Shown here one piece after another: positions 56,831-64,000 of a stretch of DNA of 64,000 bases. Below the pieces are notes generated by a model. It had not been told where the DNA came from and ran no database searches. It worked only from the letters and a program-made list of their open reading frames with translations. How positions within the stretch are numbered: the first letter of the stretch is position 1; each line of letters begins with the position of its first letter. Source of the DNA: Agromyces ramosus. Lineage in GTDB: Bacteria; Actinomycetota; Actinomycetes; Actinomycetales; Microbacteriaceae. The stretch covers positions 558,001 through 622,000 of the forward strand of contig NZ_JAUSYY010000001.1 in NCBI RefSeq assembly GCF_030817175.1, in the 5' to 3' direction. The position numbers and the translations under genes were made by a program.

Positions 56831-56836
56831 ACCATA
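56831..56836 (-). promoter_or_regulatory. -10 element of the DHA2 exporter gene, leaderless type
   Basis: TATGGT on the minus strand, 7 nt before the ATG at 56823. Confidence 0.5.
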
Positions 56837-56952
56837 CGCCCGCCGGAGGTCGGGCACGGGCGGGGCCGGCATCCTATTCCTCGGGCCTCCGGAGAGGAAC
56901 CCGTAGCCCGCGCGCGGCGATGCGAATAGCGTCGGATCGAGGAGGGATACCC

Positions 56953-57933
56953 ATGCCCGATGTCATGATCTTCGCGCCGTCTCCGCTCCTGACCGTCACG
57001 CTCGAAGGCGACCCGAGCGGAACCGACCTGCACCTCCACGCCGGAGGACAGGGAGTCTGGCAGGCCCGGATGCTCCGGACGCTCGGCTGCTCGGTCTCGA
57101 TCTGCTCCGTGCTGACCGGCGAGTCCGGCCGCGTGGTGCAACATCTGCTCGAGGACGACGGCATCACCGTGCATGCGGTCATCCGCGAGGGACGGGGCGC
57201 CGCCTACGTGCACGACCGGCGCACCGGTGAACGCGCCCCGATCGTCGAACTGGAGGGCGACCCGCTGTCGCGCCACGAGCTCGACGAGTTGTACGCGCTC
57301 ACCCTGCGCGAGGCGCTCGGCTCCGACCTCGTGCTCCTGAGCGGACCCTTCGGCGACGAAGTGCTCCCCGACGATGTCTACCGGCGCCTCGCGGCCGACC
57401 TTCGCGCGGCAGCGCGCCCGGTCGTCGTCGATCTCGCCGGCGGCCGCCTCGCCGCCGCACTCGACGGCGGTGTACGGCTCGCGAAGGTCAGCGACGCCGA
57501 GCTCACGAGCTCGGGACAGGCGACGGATGCCTCGGTGCCCGCGCTCGTCGCCGCGGCAGAACGACTCCGGGGGGCCGGCGCGGAGAGCGTCGTCGTGACA
57601 CGGGCGGGCCACGCCTCGCTCGTGCTCGACGGGGCCACCGCGGCGACCGTGCAGGTACCCGTGATGGAAGAGGTCGACACGAGGGGCGCCGGCGATTCGC
57701 TGACGGCCGCGATCGCGGCATCCCTCGCCGCCGGCGACAGCCTCCACGACGCCGTGCGCCTCGGCGCGGCGGCCGGAGCGCTCAACGTCACGAGGCACGG
57801 ACTCGGCACCGGCGATGCCGAGGCGATCCGCCGCCTCAGCGAACAGGTCGCGATCGCTCCGATCGAGGCCGGTGAAGGGTCGCTCGACTCACTCGACGAG
57901 CTCGCGACGAAGGTGCAGGTGGACGGCGCATGA
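56953..57933 (+). CDS. PfkB-family carbohydrate kinase (1-phosphofructokinase-like)
   Basis: 326 residues. HAGGQGVWQARMLRTLG is the PfkB sugar-site stretch (usual GGKG/GGxG), and EEVDTRGAGDSLTAAIAASLA holds the ATP-site GAGD with the catalytic Asp. The family phosphorylates fructose-1-P, tagatose-6-P and related sugars; the substrate is open. GAGGAGGG 8 bases before the ATG; TAGCGT near 56923 is a probable -10 giving a short leader. Its stop overlaps surE by 4 bases. Confidence 0.87.
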   Translation: MPDVMIFAPSPLLTVTLEGDPSGTDLHLHAGGQGVWQARMLRTLGCSVSICSVLTGESGRVVQHLLEDDGITVHAVIREGRGAAYVHDRRTGERAPIVELEGDPLSRHELDELYALTLREALGSDLVLLSGPFGDEVLPDDVYRRLAADLRAAARPVVVDLAGGRLAAALDGGVRLAKVSDAELTSSGQATDASVPALVAAAERLRGAGAESVVVTRAGHASLVLDGATAATVQVPVMEEVDTRGAGDSLTAAIAASLAAGDSLHDAVRLGAAAGALNVTRHGLGTGDAEAIRRLSEQVAIAPIEAGEGSLDSLDELATKVQVDGA

Positions 57934-58682
57934 CCACGGTGCTCATCACCAACGACGACGGGATCGACTCGCCCGGCTTGCATGCCCTCGCGACCGCGGC
58001 GGTCGCGGAGGGGCTCGACGTCGTGGTCGCCGCGCCCGCGACCCAGTCGAGCGGCAGCAGCGCGTCGATCCTCGGCGCCGAGGCCGACGGGCGGATCCAC
58101 ATGGAACCCCGTGAGATCGCCGGGCTCACGATGCCCTGCTATGCCGTTCACGCGGCACCCGCGCTCATCGCGCTGATCGCTGCGCACGGCGCGTTCGGGG
58201 AGCCGCCGCACGCGGTGCTCTCGGGGGTGAACCGCGGTGCCAACATCGGCCGCGCGGTGCTGCACTCCGGCACGGTCGGCGCCGCGCTCACCGCCGGCTC
58301 CAATGGTGCACGCGGCCTCGCGGTGTCACTCGATGTCGGCATGCATCCCGACGTCTGCCACTGGGATGCCGCCGCGACCGTCGCCCGCGGCGTGCTCGCC
58401 TCCCTGATCGCCGCGCCCGCCGGCACGGTGCTCAACCTGAACGTGCCCAACGTGGCCGAGGCGACATCGCCGCGCGAGGCGACGCTCGCCGTCTTCGGTA
58501 TCGTGCAGACGACCGCCACCGAACGCGGCGAGGGCGAGATGCGACTCACGGTCGCCGACCTCACGGGCGAACACGATCCCCGCAGCGACGCGGCACTGCT
58601 CCTCGACGGGCACTCGACACTCACCGCGATCACCGCGGTGCGCGACACGGCCATGCCCGACGGAGTGCCGGTCGTGACGTGA
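57930..58682 (+). CDS. surE: 5'/3'-nucleotidase SurE
   Basis: 250 residues. Metal-binding ITNDDGIDSPGLHAL (Asp9, Asp10) and SSGSSASI-type loop in AAPATQSSGSSAS, and VLSGVNRGANIGRAVLHSGTVGAA with the conserved Asn ligand. SurE dephosphorylates nucleoside 5'- and 3'-monophosphates and short polyphosphates. ATGA overlap with the kinase gene couples the two, which suggests a linked role in sugar/nucleotide phosphate turnover (inference). Confidence 0.94.
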   Translation: MTTVLITNDDGIDSPGLHALATAAVAEGLDVVVAAPATQSSGSSASILGAEADGRIHMEPREIAGLTMPCYAVHAAPALIALIAAHGAFGEPPHAVLSGVNRGANIGRAVLHSGTVGAALTAGSNGARGLAVSLDVGMHPDVCHWDAAATVARGVLASLIAAPAGTVLNLNVPNVAEATSPREATLAVFGIVQTTATERGEGEMRLTVADLTGEHDPRSDAALLLDGHSTLTAITAVRDTAMPDGVPVVT

Positions 58683-58702
58683 GGCCGCGGCATCCGAGAA
58701 CC

Positions 58703-58749
58703 AAAAAGGTCGTTGCCCGACCCGCATTCACGAGTGTGGAACAACGACC
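58703..58749 (-). terminator. Rho-independent terminator of tRNA-Ala
   Basis: Arms GGTCGTTG (58708-58715) and CAACGACC (58742-58749) with an inner stem, followed on the minus strand by TTTTT (58703-58707). It begins 7 bp after the tRNA 3' end. Confidence 0.85.
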
Positions 58750-58755
58750 ATTCGG

Positions 58756-58828
58756 TGGACCCAGGGGGATTCGAACCCCCGACCTTCTCATTGCGAACGA
58801 GACGCGCTACCAACTGCGCCATGGGCCC
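58756..58828 (-). tRNA. tRNA-Ala (anticodon CGC)
   Basis: 73 nt. Acceptor GGGCCCA pairs with TGGGTCC and includes the G3-U70 wobble, the alanine identity element. D stem GCGC/GCGC, anticodon stem TCTCG/TGAGA with loop TTCGCAA (anticodon CGC, codon GCG) and T arm GGGGG-TTCGAAT-CCCCC. The genomic sequence after discriminator A is CCG, so the 3' CCA is not encoded in full. TAGGCT at 58840-58845, 11 bp upstream, is a likely -10. Confidence 0.96.
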
Positions 58829-58884
58829 GAGCGAGAAAGAGCCTATCATCCCGCACGGGGTGATTCGGACCAGGGCTGGGGCCC

Positions 58885-59922
58885 TCAGCCCACTTCGCGG
58901 CGGCGGCGGAGCACGGCGTCGAGGTCGCCGAATGCCGGTCGCGCGTCATCGACGATGCCCATGCGCGCATACGGGCTCGCGGGCTCGGCCGTGCGGGCCA
59001 CGGGGCGTCGCGGAGCAGCCTCACGCTCGGCCGGCACGCGCGCCGCCGGGGCGATCGAGGGAACGTCGGCGTCGAGTGCCGACGCCCGACGGGCGACCTC
59101 CTCGCCCGTCTCGACGCGCTTCAGCTCGGCGGCCGCCTCGATCGAGGCCATCGCCATGGCGGCGATCGTGCCCCGCGAGAGGTGCAGCGGACGCGGCAAC
59201 GGCTGCGGGATCCAGCCGGGTTCGGCCGTGGACTCCTCGGCGAGCTCGATGGGCTCGAACGGCGCCGATTCGCGCGCAGCCTGCGCCTCGACCGCGGCGG
59301 GCGGAACCCGCACCTTCGCCAGCCGGGCGAGCATGCCGACGGCGGCGATCACCCCGATCGCACCCCCGGCGGGGACGAGGAGCGACGCGCCGAAGACGGC
59401 GGCGATGAGCCCGGCGATCACCGTGATCAGGGAGACCAGCAGCACGAGCGAGGTGAGCGCCCGCTTGCGTCGCAGCGCGCGAAGCTTCGAGCGTCGGAAC
59501 CCCTCGGCGTCGGTCGCCGTGACCGTGTGGGCGGCCGGCGCGATCGTGGGGATGGGCTCGGTCACGGGCTCGTGCGCGGCGAGCGCCTCGGCGGCGCGCG
59601 CTCGGGCTGCGTGAGCCGCCTCCTCCGCGGCCCGGCGCTCGGCGATCGCGAGGTGCTCGGCGGCCTCGGCCTCGAGCCGGGCGGTCTCCTCGTGCTCGTG
59701 CAGGATGCGCTGCTGCACCGCGACCTCGCGAGCGGTCGCCTCGACGCGCACGGCCTCGGGCGTCTCGGCGGTCTCGGCGAGGATCCGCAGGGTCTGCTGG
59801 AGCCGCACCGCGTTGCGTTCGGTCGCGAGATACTGGCGGCGTCGCAGCCAGCTCGGGAGCAGGTACGCGATCCAGAGCAGGGCGGCGACGGCCACGAGCA
59901 GTCCCCCGCCGATCACGTCCAT
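58885..59922 (-). CDS. Membrane protein with coiled coil (actinobacterial large exoprotein-like)
   Basis: 345 residues: an N-terminal TM (GGGLLVAVAALLWIAYLLPSWLRRR), a long Ala/Glu-rich coiled coil (~60-115, LHEHEETARLEAEAAEHLAIAERRAAEE), two more TM segments (~150-200, LTSLVLLVSLITVIAGLIAAV), then a Pro/Glu-rich C-terminal half. A family widespread in Microbacteriaceae and sometimes called large exoprotein, with no proven function. The conserved TM-proximal word WIAYLLPSWLRRRQY is present. Leaderless start (TAGCGT). Confidence 0.8.
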   Translation of the reverse strand: MDVIGGGLLVAVAALLWIAYLLPSWLRRRQYLATERNAVRLQQTLRILAETAETPEAVRVEATAREVAVQQRILHEHEETARLEAEAAEHLAIAERRAAEEAAHAARARAAEALAAHEPVTEPIPTIAPAAHTVTATDAEGFRRSKLRALRRKRALTSLVLLVSLITVIAGLIAAVFGASLLVPAGGAIGVIAAVGMLARLAKVRVPPAAVEAQAARESAPFEPIELAEESTAEPGWIPQPLPRPLHLSRGTIAAMAMASIEAAAELKRVETGEEVARRASALDADVPSIAPAARVPAEREAAPRRPVARTAEPASPYARMGIVDDARPAFGDLDAVLRRRREVG

Positions 59923-59928
59923 GGGACA

Positions 59929-59934
59929 ACGCTA
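59929..59934 (-). promoter_or_regulatory. -10 element of the coiled-coil membrane protein gene, leaderless type
   Basis: TAGCGT on the minus strand, 6 nt before the ATG at 59922. Confidence 0.55.
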
Positions 59935-59974
59935 GGTCACGGCGGACGAATGGCCCCGCGCGGCGCGCCCGTGA

Positions 59975-60637
59975 TCAGCGATCGGCGAGCGGCAGCGGGT
60001 GCGTGGCGGCCTCGAGGTCGTCGGCGTTCACCCGCGCCGCGCCGTCCGGGACCCGGCCGTCGCGCCAGCGCTGGAGCACTCCGTGGGGAACCTCCTCGGC
60101 GACGAGGGCGAACGCGAAGTGATCGCGCCATTCGCCGTTGATGTGGATGAAGCGGCGCCGCAGGCCCTCGTAGCGGAACCCGAGCTTCTCGACGACTCGA
60201 AGTGACGGGGCGTTCTCCGGGCGGATGCAGATCTCCATGCGGTGCAGGTGCAGCACCTCGAAGCAGTGGTCGGTCGCGAGCCCGACCGCCGTGGGGGTGA
60301 TGCCGCGCCCGGCCACGTCCTGCGCCACCCAGTAGCCGATGGTCGCCGACGAGAGCGACCCGAAGGTGATCGACGAGACGTTCAGCTGCCCGACGAGACG
60401 GCCGTCGTGCTCGATCACGAACGGGAGCGCGTTGCCCGAGCGTGCATGCGCCAGGAGGTTGCGGATGCTCGACCGGGTGTCGATGAAGGACCCGCCGCCC
60501 GGATAGGTCGCCTCCCACTGGCGCAGCCAGCTCCGATTGGCGAGCAGCACGCGTTCGAGCGGCTTCGCGTCGCGAGCGCGGATGGGCCGAAGCGTGACAT
60601 CGCCGTCACGGAGGGTCGGCAGGGCGGCTGCGGGCAT
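59975..60637 (-). CDS. GNAT acetyltransferase, RimJ/RimL-type
   Basis: 220 residues. Acetyl-CoA motif YWVAQDVAGRGITPTAVGLATDHCF, then EICIRPENAPSLRVVEKLGFRYEGLRRRFIHINGEWRDHFAFAL, the RimJ/RimL pattern for N-terminal acetylation of ribosomal or other proteins. In Microbacteriaceae it typically sits beside galU. ATG is 6 nt from TACAGT and 2 nt past the galU stop, so it can be expressed both from galU read-through and from its own promoter. Confidence 0.88.
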   Translation of the reverse strand: MPAAALPTLRDGDVTLRPIRARDAKPLERVLLANRSWLRQWEATYPGGGSFIDTRSSIRNLLAHARSGNALPFVIEHDGRLVGQLNVSSITFGSLSSATIGYWVAQDVAGRGITPTAVGLATDHCFEVLHLHRMEICIRPENAPSLRVVEKLGFRYEGLRRRFIHINGEWRDHFAFALVAEEVPHGVLQRWRDGRVPDGAARVNADDLEAATHPLPLADR

Positions 60638-60639
60638 GC

Positions 60640-61539
60640 TCAGACTGTATCGAGTCCCGACGCGTACTTGACCAGCCACGGGCGCAGCTCGGGGCCGAGA
60701 TCGTCGCGATCGGCGGCGAGCTGGATGACCGCCTTGATGTAGTCGAGCTTGTCACCCGTGTCGTACCGTCGTCCTCGGAACACCACGCCGTAGACGCCGC
60801 CGGTTCCCTCGACGTCGCCGGCCATCTCCATGAGTGCGTCGGTGAGCTGGATCTCGCCGCCCTTGCCCGGCTCGGTGTGCTCGAGCACGTCGAACACCTC
60901 GGGCTTGAGCACGTAGCGTCCGATCACCGCATAGTTCGAGGATGCGGTGCCGGGTGCGGGCTTCTCGACGAGGCCCGTGACGCGCACGACGTCGGGGTCG
61001 TCGGTGACTTCGACCTCGGCCGCGCCGTACAGGTGCATGTTCTCGGGGTCCACCTCGAGGAGCGCGATGATCGAGGCATCCCGCTTGCCCTGCTCCACGA
61101 GCATGCGGCCGAGCAGTTCGTCGCGGGCGTCGATGATGTCGTCGCCGAGGAGCACCGCGAAGGCCGCGCGACCGACGTGCATCTTGGCACGGAGCACCGC
61201 ATGGCCGAGCCCGAGCGGGTCGCCCTGGCGCACGTAGTGCACGTCGGCGAGATCGGTCGACTCGTTGACGGTCTCGAGCTTCGCGGTGTCGCCCTTGCGC
61301 TCGAGCGTCGCCTCGAGCTCGGCGACCCGGTCGAAGTGGTTCTCGAGGGCGTTCTTGTTGCGGCCCGTGATCATGAGCACGTCGGTGAGCCCCGCGTGCA
61401 CGGCCTCTTCGACGACATACTGGATGGCCGGCTTGTCGACGACCGGGAGCATCTCTTTCGGCATGGCCTTGGTGGCGGGGAGGAACCGTGTGCCGAGGCC
61501 TGCGGCCGGGATGACGGCCTTCGTGATGCGATCAGTCAT
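60640..61539 (-). CDS. galU: UTP-glucose-1-phosphate uridylyltransferase
   Basis: 299 residues, full length. Nucleotide-binding loop IPAAGLGTRFLPATKAMPKEMLPVVDKPAIQY at ~9-40, SALLGDDI-like FAVLLGDDIIDARDELLGRM, and the C-terminal region RRYDTGDKLDYIKAVIQLA. Makes UDP-glucose for cell-wall and capsule sugars, trehalose and glycolipids. ATG 7 nt from TACGCT. Divergent from 5-formyl-THF cyclo-ligase, with 71 bp between starts carrying back-to-back -10 boxes. Confidence 0.96.
   Translation of the reverse strand: MTDRITKAVIPAAGLGTRFLPATKAMPKEMLPVVDKPAIQYVVEEAVHAGLTDVLMITGRNKNALENHFDRVAELEATLERKGDTAKLETVNESTDLADVHYVRQGDPLGLGHAVLRAKMHVGRAAFAVLLGDDIIDARDELLGRMLVEQGKRDASIIALLEVDPENMHLYGAAEVEVTDDPDVVRVTGLVEKPAPGTASSNYAVIGRYVLKPEVFDVLEHTEPGKGGEIQLTDALMEMAGDVEGTGGVYGVVFRGRRYDTGDKLDYIKAVIQLAADRDDLGPELRPWLVKYASGLDTV
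60644..60649 (-). promoter_or_regulatory. -10 element of the RimJ-type GNAT gene, inside the galU 3' end
   Basis: TACAGT, 6 nt before the ATG at 60637, made of the last codons of galU. Confidence 0.45.
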
Positions 61540-61546
61540 GCCGTTC

Positions 61547-61552
61547 AGCGTA
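61547..61552 (-). promoter_or_regulatory. -10 element of galU, leaderless type
   Basis: TACGCT on the minus strand, 7 nt before the ATG at 61539. Confidence 0.5.
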
Positions 61553-61597
61553 ACCGGATGCCCCGGCCCGCGCAGAGGCGACGGGCACGGGTCGGCC

Positions 61598-61603
61598 TAG
61601 GAT
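61598..61603 (+). promoter_or_regulatory. -10 element of the 5-formyl-THF cyclo-ligase gene, leaderless type
   Basis: TAGGAT, 7 nt before the ATG at 61611. An in-frame ATG at 61602 falls in this box and is therefore discarded. Confidence 0.5.
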
Positions 61604-61610
61604 GTGTGCC

Positions 61611-62189
61611 ATGCCCGACGATCCGGACGTCCAGAAGCGCGTGCTGCGCGCCGAGCTCCGCGAACGCCGCCAGAACATGCCGGCGCACGAACGCGAGCAC
61701 GCGACCGAGGGCTTCACCGCGCGCCTCGAGGAACTCATCGGCTCCACCGGGGCGGAATCGATCTCGTGCTACCTCTCGATGCCGACCGAGCCGAACACGC
61801 GCCCCTTCGTGAACTGGGCCGAGGCCAGGGGCATCCGCGTCCTGTTCCCGATCACCCGTGAAGACGGGCTGCTCGACTGGACCGTCGGCGAAGAGGAACT
61901 CGAGACGCTCGGCCTGCACGGGGTGCCCGAAGCGGCCGGCGAGCTCCTCGGACCGATGGCGATCAACGACGTCGACCTCATCATCGTGCCGGCCGCCGCG
62001 GTCGACGTCACGGGCATGCGGCTCGGGTGGGGACGAGGCTATTTCGACAAGACCCTCGGTTCGATGGGAAAATGTCCTCCGGTGTACGCCGTCGTCTACG
62101 ACAGCGAGTTCGTCGAGCGCGTCCCGCGTGAGGTGCACGACCAGCCGGTCAACGGAGTCGTGACGCCCACGCGCATTCTCGCGTTCTGA
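61611..62189 (+). CDS. 5-formyltetrahydrofolate cyclo-ligase
   Basis: 192 residues. The ATP/folate site RLGWGRGYFDKTLG (family GxGxG[YF][YF]D) is intact, as are VQKRVLRAELRERRQNMPAH at the N-terminus and LFPITREDGLLDWTV. It converts 5-formyl-THF to 5,10-methenyl-THF with ATP. Divergent from galU and upstream of the FmdB and mscL genes, an arrangement frequent in actinobacteria. Confidence 0.93.
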   Translation: MPDDPDVQKRVLRAELRERRQNMPAHEREHATEGFTARLEELIGSTGAESISCYLSMPTEPNTRPFVNWAEARGIRVLFPITREDGLLDWTVGEEELETLGLHGVPEAAGELLGPMAINDVDLIIVPAAAVDVTGMRLGWGRGYFDKTLGSMGKCPPVYAVVYDSEFVERVPREVHDQPVNGVVTPTRILAF

Positions 62190-62222
62190 CCGGCACCCGC
62201 CGGAACCCCCAATCGGAGAGTC

Positions 62223-62555
62223 ATGCCCACGTATTCCTACCGTTGCACCGAGTGCGACAACGCCTTCGACATCCACCAGGCGTTCACCGACGACGCGCTG
62301 TCGGTCTGCGACCTGTGCGGCGGCAAGCTGCGCAAGCTCTTCAACACGATCGGGGTGACCTTCAACGGCACCGGGTTCTACCGCACCGACTCGCGGGCTG
62401 CCGACGGCGGTTCCGGCAAGTCCGGGTCCTCGTCCTCCGGCTCGTCGGGCTCGTCCGACTCGGGCTCGTCCGGCTCCGGCTCGTCGGGGTCGGGCTCCTC
62501 CGGCTCCGGCTCCTCGACTTCGGCCGGCGGCGCGTCCTCGGCTAGCGTGGCCTAG
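62223..62555 (+). CDS. FmdB-family zinc-ribbon protein with Ser/Gly-rich tail
   Basis: 110 residues. The N-terminal ~60 residues form a zinc ribbon: MPTYSYRCTECDNAFDI (Cys8, Cys11) and CDLCGGKLRKLFNTIGVTFNGTGFYRTDSR with the second CxxC. The rest (~62-110) is almost wholly Ser and Gly in GSS/GSG repeats and probably disordered. Family function is unknown; it may be a small regulator. ATG preceded by GGAGAG. Located 35 bp before mscL. Confidence 0.88.
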   Translation: MPTYSYRCTECDNAFDIHQAFTDDALSVCDLCGGKLRKLFNTIGVTFNGTGFYRTDSRAADGGSGKSGSSSSGSSGSSDSGSSGSGSSGSGSSGSGSSTSAGGASSASVA

Positions 62556-62590
62556 ACCCGCTGCGAGTGCGGCGGAACGAGGGAGAGCCG

Positions 62591-63013
62591 ATGCTCAAGG
62601 GATTCCGGGACTTCATCACGCGCGGCAACGTGATCGACCTCGCGGTCGCGGTGGTCATCGGCGCCGCGTTCACCGCGGTCGTCAACGCGATCGTCGACGG
62701 GCTCATCAACCCGCTCATCGGCCTCGTCTTCAACGCGCAGAGCCTCGACGAGGCGATGATCGTGACGGTCGGCGAAGCGGACTTCAGGTTCGGCGCCGTG
62801 CTCGGCGCGATCATCACGTTCCTCGCGGTGGCCGTCGTCGTCTACTTCGTCTTCGTCTTCCCGATGAACACGTTCCGCGAGCACCAGGCTGCGAAGGCCG
62901 CCGCCGGCGTGCCGACCGACGAGCCGCTGACCGAGGCCGAGCTCCTCACCCAGATCCGCGACCTGCTCGCCGAGCAGGGCGCGGCCTCGGGACGCCGGCG
63001 CACCGACGTCTAG
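62591..63013 (+). CDS. mscL: Large-conductance mechanosensitive channel
   Basis: 140 residues. LKGFRDFITRGNVIDLAVAVVIGAAFTAVVNAIVDGLINPLIGLVF is the N-terminal helix and pore-lining TM1; a periplasmic loop, TM2 (LGAIITFLAVAVVVYFVFVFPMN) and the cytoplasmic helix (LTEAELLTQIRDLLAEQ) follow. Opens at high membrane tension to release solutes on osmotic downshock. GAGGGAGAG lies 6 bases before the ATG. Confidence 0.96.
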   Translation: MLKGFRDFITRGNVIDLAVAVVIGAAFTAVVNAIVDGLINPLIGLVFNAQSLDEAMIVTVGEADFRFGAVLGAIITFLAVAVVVYFVFVFPMNTFREHQAAKAAAGVPTDEPLTEAELLTQIRDLLAEQGAASGRRRTDV

Positions 63014-63213
63014 GTCTGCTTCCAGTGCGGCGGCCGGTCGCGCGTGAGGCGTTCGTCGTCGGATGACGCCGGCCTGCGCTTCGGCGCAGGCGCATCGCCG
63101 GGGTGCTCGACGGGCGCTTCGGGCGACGGGTCGGATCCGGGCGCGGGGGTCAGCTTCGCGCGACGCGCCCGCCCCGCGGCCCGCTCGACGCGCTGACGCG
63201 GTTCTTCGGCCAT
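63010..63213 (-). CDS. Small basic, proline-rich hypothetical protein
   Basis: 67 residues: a basic N-terminus (PRQRVERAAGRARRAKL), a Pro/Asp/Glu-rich middle and RLTRDRPPHWKQT at the end. No domain recognised. Its ATG shares one base with the stop of the helicase-nuclease gene (TGATG), and its stop overlaps mscL by 4 bases on the other strand, so it reads as a real, co-expressed downstream gene. Confidence 0.6.
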   Translation of the reverse strand: MAEEPRQRVERAAGRARRAKLTPAPGSDPSPEAPVEHPGDAPAPKRRPASSDDERLTRDRPPHWKQT

Positions 63214-63998
63214 CAGCTCGCGGCCGCGGCATCCGCCGGCTTGGTGACCTCGGGCCGGCCGAGCAGGCTCGCCACGCGCGCCGCGACCGCGTCGGGGTTG
63301 CCGAACAGTTCGAAGCTGTGCACCCGCAGGTAGTGCCAGCCGAGCCGGCGCAGCACGTCGGGCCGGAGACGCAGCGACTCGCGGAGGCTGAGGCCGGCGA
63401 GCGCGTCATCGGTCTCGACGACGACCGCCTTGCCGGCGTGCGCGGCGGCGAGCGCGAGTCGTCCGCGATGGCCGACGCTGACCCGGATGCCCCGCCGCTC
63501 GAGACGCGCCGCCAGGTCGTGCAGCATCGAGGCGCTGGGCTCGCCCTCACCGGAATCCGCGGCGCGCTCCTCGGTCTGGGTGAGCACGTTCGCGAGGGCG
63601 AGGACGCCGTGGCTCTGCCGCTGCTCGTCGATGTCGTCGGGCCGGAACGCGGAGACGATGTCCATCGAACGACGAGCACGGGTCATGCCGACCGCGAGGA
63701 GGCGGTCGCCGCCCGGCTCGCCGAGCGAGCCGAAGCTCGAGAGCAGCCGGCCGTGCGGGGTGCGGCCGTATCCGATCGAGAAGATGACGCGGTCGCGGCT
63801 CTGCGCGACGGACTGCTCGAGCGTGAGCACCGTGAAGGGCTCCGCGCGATCCTTCAGGATGAAGTCCGAGAGGTCGGTGCGCTTCGCGAAGGCGGCGAGC
63901 ACCGCCTGGTGCACGCGCGCCGCGTGCTTCGCGCTCGCGGTGATCACCATGAGCGACTCGCGCGGACGCTTCACCGCGTGATCCATGACGAGCTCGAC
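63213..63998 (-). CDS. SF1 helicase with MTES_1575-type nuclease domain, C-terminal part
   Basis: The gene continues past the window edge; ~262 codons are visible. SESLMVITASAKHAARVHQAVLAAF-like text and RDRVIFSIGYGRTPHGRLLSSFG belong to the second RecA domain of a superfamily I helicase, and RLLAVGMTRARRSMDIVSAF is its motif VI. The last ~100 residues (SMLHDLAARLERRGIRVSVGHRGRLALAAAHAGKAVVVETDDA, then SLRESLRLRPDVLRRLGWHYLRVHSFELF) match the REase_MTES_1575 domain, a PD-(D/E)XK relative. Typical of large DUF4011/AAA_11 proteins; role unknown. Confidence 0.82.
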   Translation of the reverse strand, partial: VELVMDHAVKRPRESLMVITASAKHAARVHQAVLAAFAKRTDLSDFILKDRAEPFTVLTLEQSVAQSRDRVIFSIGYGRTPHGRLLSSFGSLGEPGGDRLLAVGMTRARRSMDIVSAFRPDDIDEQRQSHGVLALANVLTQTEERAADSGEGEPSASMLHDLAARLERRGIRVSVGHRGRLALAAAHAGKAVVVETDDALAGLSLRESLRLRPDVLRRLGWHYLRVHSFELFGNPDAVAARVASLLGRPEVTKPADAAAAS

Positions 63999-64000
63999 GA

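Noticed and set aside
62400..62540. Short tandem repeats that might be mistaken for a CRISPR or VNTR array
   Set aside because: They are in-frame Ser/Gly codons of the FmdB-type protein, with no spacers.

Overview
The window is high-GC DNA dense with genes, almost certainly from an actinobacterium of the family Microbacteriaceae (Agromyces/Leifsonia-like). Grounds: GC-rich third codon positions, protein sequences typical of that family, the actinobacterial rrn leader words (TTGAGAACTCAACAG upstream of 16S and TTGAGAACTACATAG in the spacer), a C-terminal nuclease domain of the MTES_1575 type at the right edge, and very frequent GGATGCC/GGCATCC words. No phage, insertion sequence, plasmid gene or CRISPR array was seen, so it reads as ordinary chromosome. 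Genus is not resolved.

Layout. 1-4800: end of a protein O-mannosyltransferase gene, a YeiH-type exporter, then a minus-strand operon (small membrane protein, XRE regulator, two MDR-type reductases) behind a tandem 26-bp operator-like repeat, and a frameshifted SugE/Gdx guanidinium exporter. 4950-9104: flavin amine oxidase, ABM protein, isochorismatase-like hydrolase, metY and a CoA-binding protein. 9145-11686: ABC-2 exporter pair and an autoregulated-looking HTH/Clp-N pair. 11811-19841: acetyltransferases, secreted ThuA protein, sdaA, two rhodaneses, a Na+/H+ antiporter. 19855-27862: M18 aminopeptidase, a J-domain fusion, DUF1761, a methyltransferase, pnuC, DUF3054 and a DUF255 protein.

27922-33781 is a complete minus-strand rRNA operon (16S-23S-5S) with terminator, no spacer tRNA and two candidate promoters. 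33981-47436: aldo/keto reductase, CPBP protease, HrpA helicase, secreted M28 peptidase, ArsR/SRPBCC pair, a polar amino-acid ABC importer, an MFS protein and a second aldo/keto reductase. 47583-58682: DUF4349 lipoprotein, frameshifted acyl-CoA dehydrogenase, AlaX-like editing protein, a KhtTU-like antiporter pair, LLM oxidoreductase, F420/NADP-type reductase, AlkD-like protein, DHA2 exporter, PfkB kinase and SurE. 58756-63998: tRNA-Ala(CGC), a membrane protein, GNAT, galU, 5-formyl-THF cyclo-ligase, FmdB-type zinc ribbon, mscL, and the end of a helicase-nuclease.

The most striking window-wide signal is regulatory: about twenty genes have a TANNNT -10 hexamer 6-9 nt before the start codon, predicting leaderless mRNAs, while genes inside operons overlap by 1-8 nt or use Shine-Dalgarno sites. 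Two genes (sugE and the acyl-CoA dehydrogenase) each carry one apparent extra base in a G/C run, which may be assembly errors. All functions come from reading the sequence; no database search was run.
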